NCBI GenBank assembly: GCA_937889795.1
Contig: CALBZH010000779.1
Span: forward strand, 1 to 6,187
Length of the DNA: 6,187 nt
Source: an uncultured Syntrophobacteraceae bacterium
Lineage (GTDB): Bacteria > Desulfobacterota > Syntrophobacteria > Syntrophobacterales > Syntrophobacteraceae
Direction of reading: 5' to 3'
Positions 1 to 4,806 of this stretch are shown in pieces. Within the stretch, counting starts at the first letter, position 1. Each line of letters begins with the position of its first letter. A model generated the notes under the pieces. That model ran no database searches. It was not told where the DNA came from and worked only from the letters and a program-made list of their open reading frames with translations. Both the position numbers and the translations under genes were made by a program.

Positions 1-46
1 ACCACCGAGATCTACACTCTTTCCCTACACGACGCTCTTCCGATCT
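1..46 (+). other. Illumina TruSeq universal (P5) adapter remnant
   Basis: These bases match, from memory, the last 46 of the 58 bases of the Illumina TruSeq universal adapter, ending in the familiar GCTCTTCCGATCT. Only the first 12 adapter bases are missing. This is library-construction sequence retained at a contig end, not genome. It shows that the left edge of the window is a contig terminus and that nothing encoded here should be annotated. It supplies a false stop codon (12-14, minus strand) and ten false residues to the neighbouring gene. Confidence 0.98.
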
Positions 47-314
47 GGCGGAGCTTGGCCTCCTGCTCGCGAAGCCTCCTGTTCTCTTCCTGGAGAGCAG
101 GCAGCTCGTCTTTGATCGTATTCCTGCGGCCATTTCCATTGAGTCCGGTTTCGGCGGATCTCGAAAGCAGCTCCGCGAGATCTTTTCGCTTCCGCAGCGC
201 TTTCAGCAGAGCATCTGCCGTAAGAGGGCTCTTGGTGACGGAAAGGTCTTTCAAGACGTCAATCACGGTCAGCGAGAGTCTCTCGAGTCCAGCTTCGGAC
301 GCATTAGGGTTCAT
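47..314 (-). CDS. Partial hypothetical protein, N-terminal part only, cut by contig end
   Basis: I do not recognise this gene. The genuine part is 89 residues plus one base. The apparent stop and the last ten residues (IGRASCRERV) are translated adapter, and the Gln before them is a junction codon. I chose the ATG at 312-314, because GGGAGA (321-326) lies six bases upstream. The ATG two codons earlier (318-320) directly abuts that ribosome site. The protein has no signal peptide or membrane segment. It starts with a helical region rich in Leu, Lys and Arg (SLTVIDVLKDLSVTKSPLTA). A Gly/Asn-rich turn follows (GLNGNGRRN), then a charged stretch typical of coiled coil (LQEENRRLREQEAKLR) running into the contig end. 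Such a layout often precedes a signalling output domain such as GGDEF, but nothing here shows one. It is transcribed divergently from the cytochrome gene. Confidence 0.6.
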
Positions 315-320
315 GGACAT

Positions 321-326
321 TCTCCC
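321..326 (-). promoter_or_regulatory. Ribosome binding site deciding the start of the truncated gene
   Basis: Read on the minus strand this is GGGAGA. It lies six bases before the ATG at 312-314 but directly touches the ATG at 318-320, so the inner ATG is the better start. Confidence 0.5.
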
Positions 327-380
327 GGATCCATCAATGGCTGAAGATTGCCTGGTATCGATTCTTTCATCGGTTTACGG

Positions 381-390
381 CCCCCCCCCC
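381..390 (+). repeat. C10 homopolymer tract
   Basis: Ten consecutive C residues follow TTTACGG. The tract lies 67 bases upstream of the chosen start of the truncated minus-strand gene, where it reads as G10. Mononucleotide runs of this length are prone to slippage and, near promoters, can cause expression switching. They are also a common source of length error in short-read assembly. Which applies here cannot be told from one sequence. Confidence 0.9.
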
Positions 391-440
391 ACACAGTACC
401 CCACCAGGTCATTCTTCGAAGACCTCCGCTTCCTCTGGAT

Positions 441-453
441 CGGAACGGTTCCG
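441..453. repeat. 13-base perfect palindrome, possible operator
   Basis: CGGAACGGTTCCG is a perfect inverted repeat of two 6-base arms around a central G. It lies in the divergent intergenic region, about 300 bases before the cytochrome gene and 127 bases before the truncated gene. It could be a binding site for a dimeric regulator, but a palindrome this short can arise by chance. Confidence 0.25.
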
Positions 454-739
454 CTGTGGATTTCCTGGCATTGTCGGTCGGACACACGATGGACAATCAA
501 AAAACATACCAGAAGAAAGCGCTCTCATGCCCTTTGACGTACCGTGTCGGATTGTTCCGGGTTCCGGCGATGACTCTTCGTCCTGTTCTGGCATGGAGTG
601 GAATGATCTGCCGGCTCGCGCCTTCATTTTTGCTTCTTCCTCTCAGCATGAAAAAGCGCTAGAAAACATAGACATGGGCAGAATCGAGGTGCCGTTTTTT
701 GACAGGACGCTTCTTCGTTCTTCTTGCATGAGCATGGTC

Positions 740-745
740 GGGAGG
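740..745 (+). promoter_or_regulatory. Ribosome binding site of the cytochrome gene
   Basis: GGGAGG lies four bases before the ATG at 750. The two ATG triplets just upstream (728 and 734) are out of frame with the gene, so this site fixes the start at 750. Confidence 0.7.
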
Positions 746-749
746 TTGC

Positions 750-1469
750 ATGGAAGGGTTCTACACATTGCTCGAAAGCCTGGGCTATCGTCATCCGATC
801 CACGCCCCCATGACGCATGTGCCGATCGGCATGGTCATCGGGGCCTTCGTTTTCATCCTGGCCGCCAGAGCTGTCGGCAAGGCTTCTTTTCTCGCCACCG
901 CTCGCCATTGCACCGCGCTGGCTCTCGTTGCCGCCATCCCAACCATCGTCTTGGGTTACATGGATTGGCAGCACTTCTATGCCGGTGCCCGGCTGTTCCA
1001 GATCGAAGCGAAACTGGTGCTGGCGAGCCTGTTGATTGTCTTCCTGGCTGCATCGTTGGTCTTCATGGGGAAAGAGCCGGGCCGTCCTGCCTTTCAAATT
1101 CTCATGCTCTCGGTCAGTGTGATTCTCGTTGGCGGGCTCGGGTATTTCGGGGGCGACCTGGTGTTCAAACAATTGACACCGAAAAATAGCGTCGATTCTT
1201 TGACGATGAAGCGAGGGGAGGAGCTATTCAGGCAGCACTGCGCCACCTGTCATCCCAATGGAGGGAACGTTCTAAAAGCGAATCTACCGCTTCGCAAGGC
1301 CCCTCAGCTCGAAACCGAAGACGCCTTCATCGGCTACCTCCGGAGCCCTAAGGCTCGCGATGGGGGCAACACGGTCATGCCAAGCTTTTCCGAGGAGAAG
1401 CTGCCGACAGAAAAAGCACACGAGCTGTATCTCTATGTGCATAAGGGCCTGACAGATACCGGGAAATGA
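750..1469 (+). CDS. DUF2231-type membrane protein fused to a monoheme cytochrome c domain
   Basis: The 239-residue protein joins an N-terminal DUF2231-like membrane module to a C-terminal c-type cytochrome. Four hydrophobic segments are visible at about 22-41, 53-71, 88-106 and 114-133. The N-terminal HPIHAPMTHVP (His15, His18, His23) fits the conserved His/Pro signature of DUF2231 proteins and could ligate metal or heme. The heme c motif CATCH has Cys164, Cys167 and His168. Met210 in VMPSF is the likely distal ligand, 42 residues later, as in small class I cytochromes. Basic residues in the loop after helix 1 (Arg40, Lys44, Arg52) suit a cytoplasmic loop. Both termini would then face the periplasm, where heme c is attached. 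There is no cleavable signal peptide; the first helix probably directs insertion. A role in quinol- or cytochrome-linked electron transfer is inferred; the partner is unknown. A hairpin begins one base after the stop. Confidence 0.85.
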   Translation: MEGFYTLLESLGYRHPIHAPMTHVPIGMVIGAFVFILAARAVGKASFLATARHCTALALVAAIPTIVLGYMDWQHFYAGARLFQIEAKLVLASLLIVFLAASLVFMGKEPGRPAFQILMLSVSVILVGGLGYFGGDLVFKQLTPKNSVDSLTMKRGEELFRQHCATCHPNGGNVLKANLPLRKAPQLETEDAFIGYLRSPKARDGGNTVMPSFSEEKLPTEKAHELYLYVHKGLTDTGK

Positions 1470-1470
1470 C

Positions 1471-1492
1471 GGTGGGGCGGGCTAGCCCCACC
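1471..1492. terminator. GC-rich hairpin after the cytochrome gene (no T-tract)
   Basis: GGTGGGGC (1471-1478) pairs perfectly with GCCCCACC (1485-1492) around a six-base loop, starting one base after the cytochrome stop codon. Position and strength suit a transcript end, and it lies between convergent genes. No T-run follows on either strand, so it is not a classical intrinsic terminator. It may act as a transcript-stabilising 3' hairpin or together with Rho. Confidence 0.5.
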
Positions 1493-1497
1493 CTGGG

Positions 1498-1530
1498 CCG
1501 CAGTTGGGAATGTCATGAATTTGACTGCGG
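1498..1530. repeat. Second inverted repeat in the convergent intergenic region
   Basis: CCGCAGT (1498-1504) and ACTGCGG (1524-1530) are perfect 7-base inverted arms separated by 19 bases, five bases beyond the first hairpin. The long loop makes it weaker. It could help end the minus-strand transcript that arrives from the YIP1 gene, but there is no T-tract. Confidence 0.4.
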
Positions 1531-1616
1531 TTGTCGGTTGCACGGAGTCTATTGGGCGATGAGCACTGCACCTTGCAGGGGGAGGGCTGGCATGGGATCG
1601 GCAGCCTTCGCCTTGA

Positions 1617-2318
1617 TCACGGGGTTCCTTTTCCGGAGCCTTGCTCGAGTCCTTTCAGGAATTCCCCGACTTTTCTGCCGGCCTCTTCTGGACTCAGATC
1701 CTGCATGCCTTCCATCTGCTTCTGGAGCCGATTTGACTTTTCGCTGATTCGTCTGGCGGCCATTTCCGACGAAATGGAGGTTAGAGCCAGGATGCCTCCG
1801 ATGATCCCGAAGACCATCCACGCCTTCTTGGCTTCCACACGATGAACTTCCGTGCTGGCGACGACGAGGAGATAGGTTGTCCAGCCAAGACTGATCAGGG
1901 CTCCCAAGTAAGGAATCACCGAAAAGAGCGTCGTGATCGGGGCGATGGCAGCCATGTAGGCCCCGCAGCGATATGCGGTTTCGTAAGGCTCCTCGGAGCC
2001 AAGGATTTTCCAGATCGCGAAGAGAATACCGCCCATGATGAATCCGAAGATTGCCGCCATGATGGGGTAGATCAGGATCATACCCAGAGCCATGAAGGCC
2101 GTTCCCACCATGCCCATGCCGAACAGCCCCAGAAGACAGCGCAATAGCCCAGCTGCCACTCCCAGCACGATCATGTAAACGAGGGGCTCCACGATCCCGC
2201 CCGTTTTCCGCATGGTCCGATAGAACCCGACGGGATCCGTGATGACTTTCAAGGTTGTGGAGACCGCAGAGGTCAGCACATCCTGAATCTGAGCTTCCAT
2301 TCCCGGTATTTTGTTCAT
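1617..2318 (-). CDS. YIP1-family polytopic membrane protein
   Basis: The 233-residue protein has the layout of the bacterial YIP1 family. A short N-terminal region contains the typical DPVGFYRTM stretch (28-36), followed by hydrophobic segments at about 44-66, 71-88, 89-106, 118-136, 137-155 and 166-182. The SEEPYETAYRCGAYMAAIAP stretch (108-127) fits the family's conserved pre-helix segment. A charged, Glu/Lys/Gln-rich tail (185-233) is probably cytoplasmic and partly helical. The start at 2318 is set by an AGGAGG four bases upstream; an in-frame ATG twelve codons earlier abuts the kinase stop and lacks such a site. The family is linked to membrane trafficking in eukaryotes; in bacteria no specific role is established, so I assign none. 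It lies 36 bases after the histidine kinase gene and is probably the last gene of the gyrA-gpsA-kinase transcript. Confidence 0.75.
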   Translation of the reverse strand: MNKIPGMEAQIQDVLTSAVSTTLKVITDPVGFYRTMRKTGGIVEPLVYMIVLGVAAGLLRCLLGLFGMGMVGTAFMALGMILIYPIMAAIFGFIMGGILFAIWKILGSEEPYETAYRCGAYMAAIAPITTLFSVIPYLGALISLGWTTYLLVVASTEVHRVEAKKAWMVFGIIGGILALTSISSEMAARRISEKSNRLQKQMEGMQDLSPEEAGRKVGEFLKGLEQGSGKGTP

Positions 2319-2322
2319 GTCT

Positions 2323-2328
2323 CCTCCT
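2323..2328 (-). promoter_or_regulatory. Strong ribosome binding site deciding the YIP1-family start
   Basis: Read on the minus strand this is AGGAGG, preceded by AAAA and four bases from the ATG at 2316-2318. It favours that ATG over the one at 2352-2354. Confidence 0.85.
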
Positions 2329-2354
2329 TTTTGGGGTGCTTTCTCAGTGACCAT

Positions 2355-3743
2355 TCACAGCTGTATGGGGCGCTCATGCTTGAGGGGGAGGATAAAATAG
2401 AACAGGTTGCCGTACCGCTGCGGCTCGCAACCGACTTTGCCTCCATGGATCTCGATGACGTTCCGCACGAAATGAAGTCCGTGCCCTCTCCCTCTCTCCT
2501 GTGACGCTCCGAGCCCGCGATAGCCTTCGTCGAAAATGCGGGCGGCCTCTTCCTCCTTCAATGGGATTCCGGTCGTGAAGAAGTTGAATCTCACGCCGTT
2601 GATTCCGGTTCCGAAGTAGTCAGACTGGATCTGCCGGTTGTAGGAAACCAGTTTGATCGTATTGCCGAGTTGATCCTCGACCTCTCGAGAGTATTTCAAG
2701 GCGTTGGAAAGCAGGTTGTCGAACACTTGCGAGATCAAACCCTTGTCGACCACGAGCGTGATCTGTTCGTCCGGGACGCCTTCGAACCGATTCTCGACGG
2801 TGATGCCCCGCTTCTCGAACAGCGGAATGTAGCGCTCCAACAGGGGCTGGATGATTTCTGTTCTGAAGTTGCAGGACTGCCTCTTCAGCACATACGTCCC
2901 TTTCTCGAAATGGTCCCTGCGGAAAAGGGTCTCCAGAAAGAGGCTCGTATGCTCGTAATGCTTAGAAACGGCCTTCCATTCCGCCTCGAGGCTTCGGTTG
3001 TTTGTGGCAAGCAAGGCAGCAATTTCATAAAGTCGCTCGGAGATCGAATTGTCTGCGTTCTCTTCGACCGAGAAAATGAGCTGCCTCAACTGCTCGCGAA
3101 CCTTTTTGTAGTGGGCGAGATTCTTCTTTAGCTGCAGCAGAAACAATTTGTAATAGAGATTCGGCGAGATGACATTGTGCTCGATATCTGAGACAAGCTG
3201 GTTTATGAATTTAATGTGGTCAATGTTCTGCTGTAAGAGCAGTTTCTGGTGTAAATTATATCCAATGCGATTGGTGAACTTCTCGAAAAAGAAGTGACTA
3301 TTGGCATCAACCTTTTCCTTTGGAAGGATCTCAAACATCCCAAGAATTTCAGTTTGACCTAAAAACGATATCCATTGGGAAAGCGCTTGGTTGCCTCGGA
3401 TTGGGAAGATCCAGCTGTCATCCGTTTCATAAGGACCTTTGATGACGCATAGGTTGAACAAATGCCGTTCGTTTTCTGGAACTAAGCCACTATGGCTTGT
3501 GCAAACTTTCTGAAGCTGTGAATTCTTTCTGTCGATGACATAGATACGACTATCTACGTCAAAAAACTCTTTTGGAACTGCAACACAGATGAGATAAAGA
3601 TAATCGATGTTGGTGTATTCCTGGGCAAGATCAAAAAAAGTTGCAAAGGCTTCTTCCTGCATGCGTTCAAGATTATAAAGCCTGTAGCTTTCTTTCTTCT
3701 GTCTTACTCTCTGGAAGATGTTTGCCGCAACCTCCTGCAGCAT
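2355..3743 (-). CDS. Soluble sensor histidine kinase with GAF-like N-terminal region
   Basis: Residue numbers count from the GTG at 3749; the preferred start is the ATG two codons later (462 residues), five bases after AGGGG. There is no membrane segment, so it should be cytosolic. Residues 30-170 look like a divergent GAF sensor, with the strand-rich SRIYVIDRKNSQLQKV and a late WIFPIRGN...LGMFEILP core. The predicted phospho-accepting residue is His191 in DIEHNVISP. The C-terminal ATPase domain shows an N box (QVFDNLLSNALKYS, 341-354), a degenerate G1 box (FTTGIPL, 391-397), an F-box-like ARIFDEGYRG and a good G2 box (RGRGHGLHFVRN, 419-430). The usual Asp or Asn of G1 appears to be Thr. His191 and Asn349 are about 158 residues apart, longer than usual, implying extra helices. 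No response regulator is in view, so the partner is unknown. It lies 25 bases after gpsA and 36 before the YIP1 gene. Confidence 0.85.
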   Translation of the reverse strand: MLQEVAANIFQRVRQKKESYRLYNLERMQEEAFATFFDLAQEYTNIDYLYLICVAVPKEFFDVDSRIYVIDRKNSQLQKVCTSHSGLVPENERHLFNLCVIKGPYETDDSWIFPIRGNQALSQWISFLGQTEILGMFEILPKEKVDANSHFFFEKFTNRIGYNLHQKLLLQQNIDHIKFINQLVSDIEHNVISPNLYYKLFLLQLKKNLAHYKKVREQLRQLIFSVEENADNSISERLYEIAALLATNNRSLEAEWKAVSKHYEHTSLFLETLFRRDHFEKGTYVLKRQSCNFRTEIIQPLLERYIPLFEKRGITVENRFEGVPDEQITLVVDKGLISQVFDNLLSNALKYSREVEDQLGNTIKLVSYNRQIQSDYFGTGINGVRFNFFTTGIPLKEEEAARIFDEGYRGLGASQERGRGHGLHFVRNVIEIHGGKVGCEPQRYGNLFYFILPLKHERPIQL

Positions 3744-3748
3744 AGTCA

Positions 3749-3753
3749 CCCCT
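3749..3753 (-). promoter_or_regulatory. Ribosome binding site deciding the kinase start
   Basis: Read on the minus strand this is AGGGG, five bases before the ATG at 3741-3743. The GTG at 3747-3749 overlaps it by one base and so is an unlikely start. Confidence 0.55.
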
Positions 3754-3768
3754 GTCTGTAGCAGTTGA

Positions 3769-4806
3769 TCACGAGACCTGATACCGGTACTCCAGGTCCA
3801 TTTCGTGCTTGAGGTCCCTGTCCATCAGCTCTCGAACGGCTTTCTGCGGATCCTTGTCTTCGTAGAGAACCTGGTATACCTGCTCGCAGATCGGCATGTC
3901 CACCTGCGTGCGTTCTGCCAAGAAGTGAACTGAGCGAGCCGTCTTGACTCCTTCCGCGACCATGCGCATTTCAGACAGAATGGCCTGAATTTTTCGACCC
4001 TGCCCCAGCTGCATTCCTACGGTCCGGTTCCGGCTCAAGTCACCGGTGCAGGTGAGCAAGAGGTCCCCGATGCCCGACAGACCCGCAAAGGTCAGCGGGT
4101 GAGCCCCCATCTTGACTCCCAGTCTCGTGATTTCCGCCAGGCCTCGTGTGATCAACGCGGCCCGCGTGTTGTGACCGAACCCGAACCCGTCACAGGCCCC
4201 CGCGGCGACGGCGATGACGTTCTTCAGTGCCCCCGCGAGCTCAACGCCCAGCTTGTCCAAACTTGTATAAACGCGAAAGGCACCCGTCGAAAACACTTGC
4301 TGGACTTGCTTTGCCGTTTCCAGTCGATCTCCGGCAACCGTAACAGCGGTCGGGATCTGCTGAACAACCTCCTTGGCAAAAGACGGTCCAGAAAGGCTCA
4401 GGACCTCGACATCCGCGCCTTCGGGCACGATGTCCTTCCAGATGCCGGACATGGTGAGCAGGGTCTCGTTTTCGATCCCCTTGGTGGCGCTCACGATGGC
4501 GACACCGGGCACCAGATGCGCGAGCATCTGGCGAGCTACGACCCTGTACACGTGCGATGGAACCACCATGACCAGCAAACCGTGGTTGGCCACCACCCGC
4601 TCGAGATCGTTGTGCGCGGTCATGTTTTCGTGAAGCCTGAACCCGGGAAGGTAGATGGTGTTCTCACGAGTCTTACGTATCGTGTCGCAAAGGTCCTCCT
4701 CAAACACCCACAAATCGACCGTGTATCCCTTTTCAGCCAGCAACTGTGCCAGCGTCGTGCCCCAGCTCCCCGCCCCAATCACTCCAATGGAACCCGAGTT
4801 CTCCAT
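3769..4806 (-). CDS. gpsA: Glycerol-3-phosphate dehydrogenase [NAD(P)+]
   Basis: GpsA reduces dihydroxyacetone phosphate to sn-glycerol 3-phosphate, the backbone of membrane phospholipids, in the cytosol. At 345 residues from the ATG it has normal family length. The Rossmann motif is GVIGAGSWGTTLA (8-20). The family signatures VSATKG (105-110, Lys109), LSGPSFAKEV (138-147), GALKNVIAVAAG (192-203, with the probable catalytic Lys195), FGHNTRAALITRG (210-222), GLSGIGDLLLTCTG (242-255) and SRNRTVG (258-264) are all present. The C-terminal helical region ends in a usual ELMDRDLKHE segment. The ATG shares its A with the gyrA stop (TGATG), which suggests translational coupling. GGGAGG (4820-4825) lies 13 bases before this ATG but ten before an in-frame TTG (4807-4809), which would add one residue. 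The gene appears intact, and I see no missing key residue. Confidence 0.97.
   Translation of the reverse strand: MENSGSIGVIGAGSWGTTLAQLLAEKGYTVDLWVFEEDLCDTIRKTRENTIYLPGFRLHENMTAHNDLERVVANHGLLVMVVPSHVYRVVARQMLAHLVPGVAIVSATKGIENETLLTMSGIWKDIVPEGADVEVLSLSGPSFAKEVVQQIPTAVTVAGDRLETAKQVQQVFSTGAFRVYTSLDKLGVELAGALKNVIAVAAGACDGFGFGHNTRAALITRGLAEITRLGVKMGAHPLTFAGLSGIGDLLLTCTGDLSRNRTVGMQLGQGRKIQAILSEMRMVAEGVKTARSVHFLAERTQVDMPICEQVYQVLYEDKDPQKAVRELMDRDLKHEMDLEYRYQVS

Larger units (their letters stand above)
315..749. other. Divergent intergenic region without a supported gene
   Basis: This stretch separates the minus-strand truncated gene from the plus-strand cytochrome gene and should hold promoters for both. 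Open frames exist on both strands. The translations I examined have no recognisable motif, are unusually rich in Ser, Arg, Pro and Cys, and lack convincing ribosome sites, so I do not call genes. It holds a C10 run (381-390), a 13-base palindrome (441-453) and several pyrimidine-rich stretches (for example 620-645 and 710-726). I found no convincing paired -35/-10 promoter. Confidence 0.6.

Noticed and set aside
348..662. Possible small protein gene in the divergent intergenic region
   Set aside because: It starts with TTG without a ribosome site, runs through the C10 tract and has no recognisable features.
699..727. Perfect TTGACA (699-704) as a sigma-70 promoter for the cytochrome gene
   Set aside because: No acceptable -10 element is found at 16-18 base spacing; the best candidate, TCTTGC, matches only two of six positions.
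624..1172. A 182-codon minus-strand open frame opposite the cytochrome gene
   Set aside because: It is very hydrophilic, has no family motif and lies antisense to a well-supported membrane protein.
527..1189. A plus-strand open frame overlapping the cytochrome gene
   Set aside because: Its second half is an out-of-frame reading of the cytochrome gene, with Arg/His/Cys-rich sequence and no ribosome site.
2319..2354. Longer YIP1-family protein starting at the ATG at 2352-2354
   Set aside because: The twelve extra codons span the ribosome site AGGAGG that serves the downstream ATG, and there is no comparable site for the upstream one.
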